Source: Gibbula magus
Taxonomy: Eukaryota; Mollusca; Gastropoda; Trochida; Trochidae
NCBI GenBank assembly: GCA_936450465.1
Contig: OW388300.1
Span: forward strand, 18,551,266-18,615,265
Direction: 5' to 3'
DNA length: 64,000 bases
Positions 21,046 through 31,090 of the stretch are shown piece by piece. Both the position numbers and the translations under genes were made by a program. The stretch's first letter is position 1; each line of letters begins with the position of its first letter. The notes below the pieces were generated by a model that made no database searches, was not told the origin of the DNA, and saw only the letters and a list, made by a program, of their open reading frames with translations.

Positions 21046-21975
21046 CTCCTTGACACTGGAGGTGGTCAGTGGATCAGATTTCATGAAACTAGCTCAAGAA
21101 GCACCATGTAAATCATGCCAACTTGATTCTGTGCATACCCGGTTATTGCGCCCTTGCCTGCCAGTTGTGACATCAGCAACTTGCTCTGTTATCAACAGTT
21201 CGCTTGACTCTGGTACAGTACCCCACAGTTTCAAGCAGGCACTCGTGACTTCAGTGCTCAAGAAACCCCTCTCTGTGGAGCTTAATAACTATAGACCCAT
21301 ATCTAACCTTTCATTTATTTATAAAATAACGGAGAAGGTTGTTTTGAAGCAACTGAATCAACATGTATCCAGAAATGATGTCACAGAACCGTTTCAATCC
21401 GCCTACAAAAAGTCCCATTCAACAGAAACTGCTCTACTAAGGGTGTACAACGATTTATCACCCAAAACTGTGTTCCACAGGAGATATCGCTTGTGGGAGA
21501 TCAAGCGATATCTCCTAGGAGATATCTTTCTGGCAGTAGATTTAGCACAATGCACTGTCACCGTCAACTACATGACATCACTTTGCATTTACGTCATCGA
21601 GTAATGACATCACAATACTATGACGTCATAAACAAGATGATGTCACAATGCTATGACTTCACCGTGCTGGACGTCAAATGGAGAGATGGGCTCAGAGATG
21701 TACACTATTTTCACTTAAACGTATTAAGAATGATTTTGGATGATAAATAGAATCTCACCCTCGTGTCTTCTGATATAAAATATATCAACACTCGTTGATA
21801 AAAGTAAAAATATCCTCGGCAAGCCTCGTATATTTTTTACTTTTATCAACTCGTGTTGATATATTTTACACTTGGGTGAGATTCTCTATGTCCTCCTATC
21901 CTTGAACAAACAGGAAGTTGTATTGCTGGTCTTGCTTGATCTCTCTGCAGCATCACCCCCTTGGAGATGAGAATA
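21046..21975 (+). pseudogene. CR1-type LINE reverse transcriptase fragment, split by family D
   Basis: The N-terminal part of a CR1-like RT: CKSCQLDSVHTRLLRPCLP (near 21110), NNYRPISNLSFIYKITEKVV (near 21285) and PFQSAYKKSHSTETALLRVY (near 21390). After family D copy 2, the same domain resumes at about 21900 with NKQEVVLLVLLDLSAA, which is RT motif A including its catalytic Asp. The fragment ends soon after. Upstream endonuclease and the rest of the RT are absent. Confidence 0.85.
21465..21893 (+). mobile_element. Hairpin-ended element, family D, copy 2 (nested in CR1)
   Basis: Starts CCCAAAACTGTGTTCCACAG followed by the ATATCGCTTG/CAAGCGATAT palindrome, has the ATGACATCACAATACTATGA body and ends in the large palindrome (21751-21893). 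It interrupts a CR1 RT frame between the HSTETALLRVYNDL segment and motif A, which shows it is mobile. Confidence 0.85.
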
Positions 21976-21990
21976 ATAATACATAATAAT

Positions 21991-22300
21991 GTGAGGTTAG
22001 GTGATTTGACGCCGCTTTCAAGAGTATTTCACTTATATCGAGGCTGCTAGTAGTATGACAGGGAGAAAGCCCGCAACGCCATGTGGCTATGCATTGCGGT
22101 GAAACCTGCGAGCAACGGCTGGAACTAGCGAACCATCGGTAGTACTACGCTGAAATTCAGTGTAGCATTGCACCCAAACCTTACTGCGTGTAGAACAGTT
22201 CTCTACTGCAGACAAAGTTGCCGTGCACCTGGCGGGATTCGAACCCCGGACCTCTTGATCCGAAGCCGAACGCGCTAACCACTGCGCTATCCCGCCCCCC
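21991..22300 (-). mobile_element. tRNA-derived SINE, copy 4
   Basis: Full-length, with tRNA-like head at the right (boxes as in copy 1, GGTTCGAATCCCGCC). Its head directly abuts the point where the neighbouring minus-strand LINE RT breaks off. No clear target duplication was seen. Confidence 0.9.
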
Positions 22301-23745
22301 TGCACATCAGAGATAGCTTCGTATTTATCTACCCAGGTAGATATTCTCTCAGTTAGTATAGATGTAAAGAGTTTCGAAAAACAACTATTATTCCTATGTT
22401 ATTGTTTACGTCGTCAGTTGGACCTTTATTGTGTAACGGGATAATCACGCCAGCTGACCAACATCGTGGGAAAATACCGTAGGAGAGTATCTTGTTGAAT
22501 AATGTTGTTAATTGATCTAGAATAATATCATTTGCAAACTGGAATAATTCATTGAACAACCCAACGAGTCCAACTCCAAGTCAGTTTGTCGATAGCTCGC
22601 TTTACATCGTCCACTGTAATATCTTCATCAAGTTCATGGGTAGTTATAGAACTGTTTTCAACAATAATGTGCCGCAAATCATGCTCCACATGCGTATTTT
22701 CAACTTCACCCAATTCATTGTAAAGATCTCTGAAGTACTGTAGAAAAACATCTATTTGCGGCGACCTGTCACCTGAAACATTCTTTTCCTTTTTGAATAC
22801 TTCCAAATGTCTTTTGGGCTCTTGCTTTTTAAATTCTCAATCTCTTTTGATTTTACACCTCGATACTTACTCCTTTTTCTTTTCGAAATGTTCTTGTATT
22901 TTCTTTTGCTGTCACTCAGTAACGTTCTATTTCTTTCACTCACGTCCTTATTAAAATTGTTAAGAGCGTCCAGGTAACTGTTCTCTGCAGCTCTACACTC
23001 AGAGTCAAACCACTGTGCATCTCGTAACTGAACTAAAACCTGTTGAAGCATTTATGCGACATCTCTCTGTATAAGTTTTTGAAACATTGAATAGTATAGA
23101 AGTGACACATTCAGCAGCTTCGTGTAGCTTGTTTTGGTCATACGTGTCAACTACTTCTGATATTACTTGTAAATGTGCTAAAAGTTCGATTCGGAAACGC
23201 TGTGTTTACTTTCCCTGCCACTTGTAGGATGACGTCACAGCTCGGTTTCTGTCCAACAATTTTAAGCTGCAATGTCACAGGCGCATGTTTGATGTGTGCA
23301 TCAAAGTCAAGCACCTTAAAATATGTTAAAACACACTCACGACCCTCTTCACATAGTACATAGTCAATAACCGATATTTCCGTTTCTATTCTGAAATGGG
23401 AACAAATTTGTTGAGCATCCATTTATACGACCATTAGCTATTCTTAAACCAGTGGCAAAACACAGATCCAATAGTTGGATACCACATGAATTACTACTCT
23501 TATCCACAGATTGTCTTCTCCGCATATCATCAGCCTTGTAACTTATATCATCTGTATTCTTATTGAAGAAATCGCCCACAACAAAATCTGCTCGAGTACC
23601 GACTCGAGCATTAAAATCACCCACAATTAACACTTCACCACATCCTTTGTATTCTGCAAATAAATCAAAGAGATAAAAATCATGTTCATTGTACATAAGA
23701 GACCCTTCTTTCCATATATACACTATAAAGATATACATATATAGA
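22301..23745 (-). pseudogene. Non-LTR retrotransposon fragment: endonuclease plus start of RT
   Basis: Read right to left: an AP-like endonuclease part (VLIVGDFNARVG near 23620; NSCGIQLLDLCFATGLRIAN near 23460; SVIDYVL near 23365), a charged linker (SKRKYKNISKRKRSKYRG), then the RT N-terminus (DITVDDVKRAIDKL near 22605; WSAGVIIPLHNKGPTDDVNN near 22430; SKLFTSILTERISTW near 22360). Several frameshifts separate these pieces. It ends at SINE copy 4 before the catalytic RT motifs. It belongs to a CR1/Jockey/RTE-like clade that I cannot name exactly. Confidence 0.85.
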
Positions 23746-24055
23746 CTCTCACCCAAGTGTCTTCTGATATCAAATATATCAACACGAGTTGATTAAAGTT
23801 ACAAATATCCGAGGCATCATTTTTCAACAATTATTAGCAAAAGAATGAACACAAAACTTCTAGCAGTGCTCTCAGTTAGGTCATAGCATTGTGACGGCAT
23901 CAGCATTATGGCGTCATAGCATTGTTACGTCATCAACTTTGTGATGTCTTAGCATTGTTCTCAGTGATGTCAAAGCCTTCTGATGTCATTTACTGATGAT
24001 GTATTAGGATTATGACGATTTGATTGTAGCAATATCTACAATGTAGATATCAGAA

Positions 24056-24850
24056 GAACAGGAAGATTTTCTGGAAAACAACTTCTTAAATGTGAAAAAA
24101 CACGACGTTTCGGAGTACATACTCACTCCTTCATCTGGTGGAATGTAAGGGAATAACAAAATATGGTACATTTATATAGCAAACAAAACAATGGTGAGGA
24201 ACCTCCATCGGGGAAGTTAACATGCATGAGAATGGTATACAATGGGGATTTGTAATACAAACATGATGGGGTGAAGCATGAGAATGGTATACAATGATGA
24301 TTTTCAATACAAACATGAGTGGGAGTAAGTAGATAAACAATGGCATGTAGGCTTTATTGAAGATGTACATAAACACACATGATGAAACGAGGGAAGCCGA
24401 TTGGCTATATTGAAATTGTTAAACAAATAATAATTACAGTTGATTGGAAGAGAGGCCAACTGTTGATGTGGGTGGCTTTGAAGTTGTTGCATGGTGATTG
24501 GAGCTGATAGGTGTTGATTGGTGGGGACTCCTCTGATAATTTGCTCCGACAGGAGGGGAAGATAGGGATACTTGGATTTGGTTTTGGTTGGTTCTCCTCG
24601 GATATTTCCTCCGACAGGAGATAGAAATTCTAGATGAGTGAATCCCAAGCACGTGGTAGGAAGATGCCTTGATCGCGGTTTATTGCAGGTTGTTCCATTC
24701 GAATTTCAATCGCTTCTTGGAGTTTTCTTTGGCGCCAGTTCTTGTTGTTGGTAGACAGGACTTTGGTAGCTGCCCAATCGATGATGTCATCCTTGTTTTT
24801 CGAGGTATGCTCAGATAGGGCGGATTTCTGGTCAAGTTGTAGATAACATT
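24056..24850 (-). pseudogene. Penelope-like element, GIY-YIG C-terminal fragment and 3' region
   Basis: The minus-strand frame from about 24845 reads LDQKSALSEHTSKNKDDIID, ...WRQRKLQEAIEIRM and NRDQGIFLPRAWDSL. This is the conserved C-terminal tail of Penelope GIY-YIG endonucleases (the 'SALAEH...D/W...R..KEA.EI......NRD.G..L...W' pattern). The reverse transcriptase and GIY-YIG core are missing. The roughly 590 bp downstream are 3' untranslated, with a short direct repeat (GAATGGTATACAATG twice near 24230-24290) and the hammerhead-like motif at its end. Confidence 0.8.
24101..24139 (-). ncRNA. Degenerate hammerhead-ribozyme-like motif of the Penelope fragment
   Basis: The minus strand reads CCAGATGA, stem GGAGT / ACTCC with a GAGTATGT loop, then CGAAACGTCGTG. 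This is the layout CUGAUGA-stem II-GAAA of hammerhead ribozymes reported in Penelope-like elements. The core CUGAUGA is here CAGATGA, so catalysis is unlikely unless my alignment of the core is wrong. Confidence 0.55.
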
Positions 24851-25098
24851 TGTAGATATCGCTTGATCGCACATAAGCGATATCTACTATGGGAACCAGT
24901 TTTGTCAAATGTCAACCAAATCAATGTGTCATAAATGTTTTAAACAATAATGACACCATTAAACCAATTGTTCTTTATATACACAATCACTCCTCCACTT
25001 CATCGCTTCGCACGTTTATGTGTATACTGTCTGTGAAAAGTTATTGCTTTTGTAACCATTAAGCTCAATATTCTTGTGTTCGCCAGTCCAGGTTTCCC

Positions 25099-25409
25099 TT
25101 AAAGGGGCAGTGGCACGTTTTTTTCGCTCAAATAAGTTGATGAAATGTATTTGAAAATTAATTTCACCAATAGTATAAACCCTTCTCTCTTCGCAAAATC
25201 AAATTAAAAATGAGTGTACATCTCTCAGTAAAGCCATGGGAATTGTTTTTGAAAGTCGAAATAATAAAATGTGCTCACAATAATATGGCCGCCATGCAAT
25301 TTTTGCTTTATACACAACAACTTTATTACAACTATGGATAATTGGTTTGTGTTATAAGATGTTTTACCCTCTAAAGTAAATATAAATGACACAAAACTAT
25401 CATTTGGGA
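25099..25409 (+). mobile_element. TTAA MITE, family A, 3'-truncated copy
   Basis: TTAA followed by AGGGGCAGTGGCACGTTTTT, then the same interior as the complete copy at 4269-4622 (CAAATAAGTTGATGAAATGTA, GCCATGGGAATTG, ATATGGCCGCCATGCAATTTT). It stops at CTATCATTTG, where a minisatellite begins. Confidence 0.85.
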
Positions 25410-25536
25410 CCAGTGACTCGCTTCGCCGGTGACTCGCTTCGCCAGTCTATCGCCTTAGGTTTGATTCTACTTGACTCGCATCGTCTCGCCAGTGACTCGC
25501 TTTGCCAGTCACTCGCTTCGCCAGTCATTCGCCTTA
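25410..25536 (+). repeat. 16-bp minisatellite
   Basis: Six to seven imperfect units of AGTGACTCGCTTCGCC. It lies between the truncated MITE and the DIRS terminal repeat. Confidence 0.9.
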
Positions 25537-25541
25537 GACCT

Positions 25542-25795
25542 ACGCGTTAGGCCGTCCCATCCTCCCCACTTGGTCTGTCCTGCCTTTTGGGACTGAGTGG
25601 CATATTCCGGTAGTGACGTCACGAGACCATGCAGACTTACCACCCTTGGATAGGGATTTTACGCATCCCTTACTCCACTGTTCAAGTTTCGTCTGTGTTA
25701 AGGCTGAAATAGCCTACCTAGAGAGGAGGTAGGCAAAGTAGGTCTAGTCAACAGGTAAGTATAAATAATTACTTTTAATAAAAAAACGTACTATT
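25542..25795 (+). repeat. DIRS-type element 1, left terminal repeat
   Basis: About 240 bp, from GGCCGTCCCATCCTCCCCAC through GTGACGTCACGAGACC and TTTTACGCATCCC to GTCAACAGGTAAGTATAAAT. It recurs in direct orientation at 34088-34330. Its right part (25731-25795) is also inverted at 34019-34078. The direct plus inverted repeats fit a tyrosine-recombinase retrotransposon rather than an LTR element. Confidence 0.8.
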
Positions 25796-25814
25796 TTAAT
25801 ACTTTGTTAATACA

Positions 25815-26206
25815 CTTAGGGGTGAAACGGTACGGTTGGGCTTGGGCTTGGGCTTGGGCTTCGGTTCCGTACGAATTATGGTAAAGAATCCTCGGTTCGG
25901 TAAATTTTCGGTTCGCTACAAAACCAAGAATGTCTTTACATATAACGAATAACTAACTAACATTTAACTAAAACCATAACTAATCACATGTTTTTTTCTT
26001 TAAAATAAGTGTGTAGGGTGTGGAAATCATTTGTTTTTGAAAGTATACAACGAAAAATATAATTACATTAGCTAATAACATTGTTGTTTAATTAGGTTAT
26101 ATATTCGGTATATACCGAAAAATCCCATTGAGGTACCGTGTACCGAACCAAAAGCAAAGTACTGCGGTTCAACTACTGTAGTTTGGATTCCTTTCACCTC
26201 TAATGC
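25815..26206 (+). mobile_element. hAT-like MITE
   Basis: The ends TTAGGGGTGAAACGG and, inverted, TTTCACCTCTA, with subterminal GGTTCGGT / CCGAACC motifs and a GGGCTT repeat, resemble hAT termini (TAGGGGTG...). An 8-bp target duplication is not evident, so the boundary is approximate. Confidence 0.55.
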
Positions 26207-26269
26207 ATATATGTCTTAAACAATACTGTTAAACAAATCAAAACTAAATTTTTCACTAATATTCCCCTC

Positions 26270-26595
26270 TTAAGGATAGATGTCATGATATGTGGTCACA
26301 TTCGGATTAATTAAAATAGGATTTCAATTTGACAATTGCTCGATTTTGAATTTCTTAAATCGGACCATAATAAACGTATTAACGGTCTTTTAAAAAAAGC
26401 CTAATTTAGCCCCGGCGGCCAGAATGAAAATCTATCGGGGTGTGGAAGCGATGACTCCTGTGACAACACTGGAGTAATCTCATTATCGGCGTTGGTCATA
26501 ATTCACATTATTTCACAACATTTTGATTGTGATTTTTACTCACAAATTTTCAATAAAATAACTTAAATTATCCATATATCGAATGTTTAGATATC
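26270..26595 (+). mobile_element. End fragment of the THAP/TTAA element
   Basis: TTAAGGATAGATGTCATGATATG and about 300 bp inward match the right end of the complete element at 31091-32957 (inverted there), and the fragment at 37994-38315. The rest of the element is absent. Confidence 0.75.
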
Positions 26596-26609
26596 ATTAT
26601 AGTTTATAA

Positions 26610-27225
26610 TGATATTGAATCGAGAGTCATGGTAAACGGTTTCGCGTCAAATCCATTTGAAATAAGCCGGGGATGTCGCCAGGGTGACCCGTTACCCCCG
26701 TACATTTTTCTTATGTGTGTTGAAATCTTAGGCATCATGATACGGAACATAAAGGGGGTAAAACATGAAGGGAGTAAAACTTGGAAATATAGAATATCTT
26801 CTTTCGCAGATGATACACACTTACCCTAGATTGATCTGAAAAAGCCTATATGCAGCATACTATAGAACTATTTGCCCGTTTTTCAGGATTAAGAGTAAAT
26901 ATAGATAAGACTATAGATGTTAAACTTTCTCAGATTGTAATGCAAATGAATATTTGGTCAGCTCGTACCCTCACCCCGTATGGAAGGAATACTGTTCTCA
27001 ACCATCTGTTCTCATCACTACCAACTCCAAAGACATCTGCCGTTACAAAACTTCAGAAACAAATGTTTCAAATTTATATGGAAAAACAAACCAGATAAGG
27101 TAAAAAGAGATGTAATGAGGCTAAATCCAGAATACGGAGGGATAAAAACGCCAAACATTAGAAAAATAATATCAACACAAAAATTGAAATGGATAAAAAG
27201 GATAAACGATAAGGACCTTAAATGA
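26610..27225 (+). pseudogene. Tx1/L1-like LINE RT fragment
   Basis: GFASNPFEISRGCRQGDPLP (RT motif B region), then SSFADDTHLP (motif C, FADD) ending in a stop at 26827; then FARFSGLRVNIDKT, LTPYGRNTVLNHL and, in a shifted frame, FIWKNKPDKVKRDVMRLNPE and IKTPNIRK. It has internal deletions and frameshifts. It is related to, but not contiguous with, the LINE at 8375-9541. Confidence 0.88.
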
Positions 27226-27357
27226 ACTGTTTTATGGTCACTGCAGCGTAATATTATGCAACAAAGTGCAAGTGAGGCCACCCCACTTTCTCTGCCACAG
27301 GTGACATCTGACGACAGGGACAGTGACGTTTTCATACCACTCCTAAAGTCCTAAAGT

Positions 27358-28797
27358 GGAGGATCTCAATCCGGAGGTCCCCGTATATTGTGTGTGCAGA
27401 CAGCCAACGATGGGTCTTTTATGATCGTATGTGACAGTTGCAATGGGTGGTTCCATGGAGAGTGCGTAGGAGTGACGGTAGAAACGCCTGCCCGCTATAT
27501 GAAGAGGGCGTACTCCCCATTAGTACTTTTGATTCTCTTTCCAGAACAGACACAATGATGAAAGGTAGTCAAGAAAATTGACAAAAGACTAGAAGAGCTA
27601 GAGGAGCCAAGGAGCCCGGTGGAGGAGGAGATGGAGGTGACCCTCTACAGGGAGGAGACGGTACGGGAGCAGCTGCTCTCGTTTTTTGTTTTTTTTTGTT
27701 CTTTTTTAGTTTAACTTTAAAAAAAAATTGTTTTATTCAGTTCAAAGTTCTTTGTTTACAAGTTCTTTACATACATTCATCATTTTTACATATATGAGCA
27801 TGTAGACTGGGATAGTTGCAATTTCAACTACTGAAGCATATCGTTCACCATTGGACCTCCATTTTTGTTCAAAAATAAAACTTTTGTTGTTCTTTGTTGC
27901 ACTATATTTCTCTATTTTCATTATTTCCGTTGCTCTCGTTTGCTGTCCCCCACACGGACTCCCGGACGGGATCGCCACGATGACGTGGATTCAGAGGGAG
28001 GTAATAACCAGGGGTCGACTGGGGAGAATGAGAGGGACGGTATCGCCAGTTCTACCATGACCCGGGGAGCACGGGGGATCTCCGGCACCATGGATGCCGA
28101 GGCCAGAGAGCAGGACGAGGCCAGGTGTCTCTTTGAGGGAGCCTGCCGACCTGGCCCCATGGAGAGAGACAGCCCGTCTTTCTCCTACACGACTGGACGT
28201 ACCCTCGCCCTCAGGGGAGCCAAACCAACCGCCACTCCTCCAGGACCACCGGTCCCCTTCCACCAGAAGTAGTCCCCCGTATTCAGAGGACTATGAACCA
28301 GAAGCCAGGAGCTGGGCCCAGGAGAGGTTCGTCAGTCTGGAGGGGTCCAGCCCCCTAGACTCTTGGGGAGACGAGCCCCCAAGGCCGAGAAGAGGGAATC
28401 ACGGGACAAATCCCTTCAGGCGGTAGGGTGAGGTACCGCCCGGCTAGATGCAGCCCTACCTTCAGGAACTCTCGCCGGACCGTGACTGTCGCCCCCAGCC
28501 GAGAAGAAAGGGACTCTTCCAGCACCAGAAATAGAAGGAATGGGAAAGGCTCGATGTGCCCCGTCGACCAGGAAGCTTACCAAACACGCCCTGGAGTGCC
28601 ACATCCCGGCCTTCTTCTCTGAACGAGTCAGCCAGACTCCTAAGGGAGCCATGGTAAATATGGCAAGGATGAAGAAGACCCTCGTGATGATGGCCGTGTG
28701 GATCCTCGGACGACTGGCAGCATTAAGAGAGTTCCTGACCTGGGCCAAGGAGCACCTGGAGAGTGTATATGATTCGGTTAACCCATGGGTTTTGTAA
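27358..28797 (+). pseudogene. DIRS-type element 1, ORF1 remnant with PHD-like and zinc-finger-like segments
   Basis: Begins with VPVYCVCRQP and, after a frameshift, MIVCDSCNGWFHGECVGVT: the C-x-C...C-x2-C...W-F-H-x2-C order of a PHD finger. A charged stretch (KKIDKRLEELEEP) follows, then a 257-bp retroelement insertion, a Pro/Arg/Ser-rich linker and RKLTKHALECHIPAFF (C2H2-like 'K-H...C-H-I-P' segment, about 28575-28620), ending at VNPWVL. The protein is broken by several frame changes. Its position between a DIRS terminal repeat and DIRS pol-like segments is why I assign it to the same element. The RT is missing downstream. Confidence 0.65.
27674..27941 (-). mobile_element. Short retroelement insertion with 11-bp TSD
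   Basis: TGCTCTCGTTT occurs at 27674-27684 and again at 27931-27941. The left side of the insert is a T-rich run (the complement of a poly-A tail), so the insert points to the minus strand. About 246 bp are inserted into the DIRS ORF1 remnant; the inserted family is not identified. Confidence 0.8.
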
Positions 28798-29002
28798 TTT
28801 GAAGTAATAAAATGTGTTCACATTAAAATGGCCGACATGCAATATTTGCTTTATATGAAGCACAGTTATTACCACTTCAGATATTTGGTTTGTGTAAGAA
28901 GATGTTTTACTTTATAAAGTAAATATAGATGGCATAAGCTATCATTATAAGTAGGAAATTTGAAAAATTAAATTTCAAAAAACATGCTTCAGTCCCTTTT
29001 AA
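28786..29002 (+). mobile_element. TTAA MITE, family A, 5'-truncated copy
   Basis: Starts within the element at CCCATGGGTTTTG and ends ...AAAACATGCTTCAGTCCCTT followed by TTAA (28999-29002), equivalent to the right end of the complete copy. It directly follows the DIRS ORF1 remnant. Confidence 0.8.
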
Positions 29003-29613
29003 TGTTTTATTGATATATGAATAATTTTTTTAAAAAACACATAACAGCATATTGTGTGTTTCAGTGTTTTATTTTAACCTTGTTACTTCCAAGATCAATC
29101 ATCTTAGTTATTTTATATCAAAGCCACACTTACAACATTTTTTAAGTACAAGTTGTCAATCTACGAGACTTAAATTCAAACAATAACTTTCAAAGAGTAT
29201 AAAATATCCATCATTTAGCTCAGCATCTCTCTTCATATCACTCTTCCAACATTTAACAGCTCAGATTTCATAATTTTTTAACTACAAACTGTCAATCTAA
29301 TACACTGAAAATGCAATTTAACAGTTAAACAATAATTTTCAAAGATTATAAAAAATATTCAGCATTGCGCTCAGCATCTTACTTCCTATCAAACTCACAC
29401 TTTCAACATTTAACAGTTTAGTTTATGTGAAGTTATAATAAGTTTTTATTGTTTTACCTTGAAACACTTAAGTCAACAAACTGAAGTACTATTTGAGCCA
29501 AACCAAAGTTGTTTACCACTGGTCACTGATTTCATTTACATATATCAATTGTTGAGCTCAAAGGGAAAATATCCTATTTATATATATACAACAAGGTCAT
29601 GCACATTACATTA
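29003..29613. other. Spacer, no gene recognised
   Basis: AT-rich DNA with an imperfect internal duplication (CAATAACTTTCAAAGAGTATAAAATAT near 29180 and CAATAATTTTCAAAGATTATAAAAAAT near 29328; TTCAACATTTAACAG-like motifs twice). It may be 3' UTR or downstream flank of the minus-strand gene remnant. Confidence 0.5.
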
Positions 29614-29969
29614 TCCCATTACACAGCTGGGACAAAACCATGATCCTTTTGGCTTCCTTCGAATGTCAACACACTCATAATGAAACCAAGCGTAGGAACA
29701 GTTTGGTCCCTCACACATAATCATGCGACCATGTTCTTCTTGTTGACACAGGCACCACACATTGTCCGAGTCACTGACAGCGTCTCTGTCAACAGGCTTG
29801 GCTTCTTCCAGTCTCCTTGTCACAATCTCAGGAAGAACATGATCAAAGATAACGATTCACTCACACTTTGATACAAGAGATGAGATGGAACTGTCATCAT
29901 GTGATTCTCGAATGATGGCCATGTCGATGTTTGTAAAAACAACAACATCACAAAACAACAAGTCATTGA
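29614..29969 (-). pseudogene. 3' part of a YqaJ-nuclease-like gene with C-terminal PHD finger
   Basis: The minus strand reads FCDVVVFTNIDMAIIRES (end of a YqaJ/lambda-exonuclease-like fold), an in-frame TGA, then FDHVLPEIVTRRLEEA and the PHD finger CLCQQEEHGRMIMCEG, NCSYAWFHYECV, KGSWFCPSC, then stop. The same order (nuclease end, 'LPE(I/L)V', PHD of ING type) occurs in multicopy invertebrate YqaJ proteins. The upstream limit (29969) coincides exactly with the start of DIRS coding sequence, so the gene was cut there. Confidence 0.72.
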
Positions 29970-31090
29970 CATGGGTTTGTCACGAGTGTTGGCTTTGCTA
30001 ACGTCAGCTAAGGACCTGACCCGCAGGGGGAGGTTATTCCTCCGCCCTTTACAGGTGTTCCTGAACCCCCACATCAGGACTCGTTGTCGTCACGCCATAG
30101 CTCTGACCCCAGATCTGCATCGCTTCCTAGCCAGGTGGCGGGTCGACGAGATTTTTTCTCCGGGGTTCCACTTCGGCCTCGTCCCCCCTCAGTTCACCTG
30201 TTCGTAGACGCCTCCACTCCAGGGTTGGGGGTGCATCTGGATCACGAGCAGGTGGCGGGAGTCTGGTCTCAGTCAGAGCAGAACTCACACATCAACGTCC
30301 TCGAGTTGGACGCAGTCCGTCTAGCCATTCAACACTGGCAGGTCCCCTTGCGAGGCCAGTGCCTACTAGTCAACACGGTCAGTTCAGCTGCTCCTTGGTC
30401 GATAAGCAAGCAGGGTTCCAACAGGGCCGAGTTTCTGCTACGCATGCTCCGGCTTTTCGAGCTGGTGGACCATGTGGACCTTGACATTCGAGCAGTCCAC
30501 ATTCCAGGTGCCAAGAACATCTTGGCGCTCTCGTTAGGGTGGGAGGGAATGGACGCCTATGATTTTCCGCCGCCGGTCATCTTCTCCCAAGTGGTAACCA
30601 AGATATGGACAACTCGGGTCCTTCGACTTCTTCTGGTCGCCCACCTGCTGGCCAGCCCGACTGTGGTTCATTCCTCTCCGGCGGCTCTGTCATCAGGAAC
30701 CTGTACCAATTCAGCCACGGAGAGATCTGCTCCTCAGCAGGCCAAGCTGAAGGTTACATGAGAACCCTCAGGTGTTCTGCCTTCACATTGGCTTGTATAA
30801 AGGAGCAGTGCTTTCTCAAGGTGCGTCGCCAATGCCATAGCTACCTCTCATAGGAAGACCACTAGGAAACTCTATGATTTTCAGTGGCAGGCCTTCGCCT
30901 CTTTCTGTGCTCAGCAGGGTTTCGTCCCGGCAGAGGCCTCCGTTCCTCAGTTGGCGGAGTATTTAGTGTACCTACGCAACACCAGGCATCTTAAGGCGTC
31001 ATCTATTAATACCAACATGTCTGCTATCCTCTCCGTACTCAGGAAGAGGTCGCCAGGTTTAGATGTGTCGGTCCTCAATGGCCTCATTAA
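29970..31090 (+). pseudogene. DIRS-type element 1: RT end, RNase H, linker and recombinase N-domain
   Basis: Starts in the RT thumb/connection (RGRLFLRPLQVFLNPH). RNase H follows (LFVDASTPGLGVHLDHEQVA with the first catalytic Asp; HINVLELDAVRLAIQHW with Glu), then RAVHIPGAKNILA. Here LALSLGWEGMDAYDFPPPV joins directly, showing an internal deletion. From about 30850 comes the tyrosine-recombinase N-terminal domain (YDFQWQAFASFCAQQGFV, AEYLVYLRNTRHLKASSIN). The frame is cut at 31087-31090 (TTAA) by the THAP element and resumes at 32958. Confidence 0.85.

Larger units (their letters stand above)
23745..24908 (-). mobile_element. Hairpin-ended element, family D, copy 3, interrupted
   Basis: Reversed copy: the left-end palindrome (GTAGATATCGCTTGATCGCA...) is at 24853-24890 and its outer edge CAAAACTGGTTCCCATAG at 24891-24908. 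The CRE-rich body lies at 23860-24040, and one half of the large terminal palindrome at 23748-23813. A Penelope-like fragment sits between the first palindrome and the body. Confidence 0.75.

Noticed and set aside
27991..28748. Several 80-110-codon ORFs on both strands
   Set aside because: GC-rich DIRS ORF1 remnant gives long spurious frames; only the frames with PHD-like and KHALECHIP motifs are supported.
25099..29002. The two family A MITE fragments as halves of one element split by the DIRS insertion
   Set aside because: They overlap by about 150 bp of the same internal region with different substitutions, so they are separate copies.
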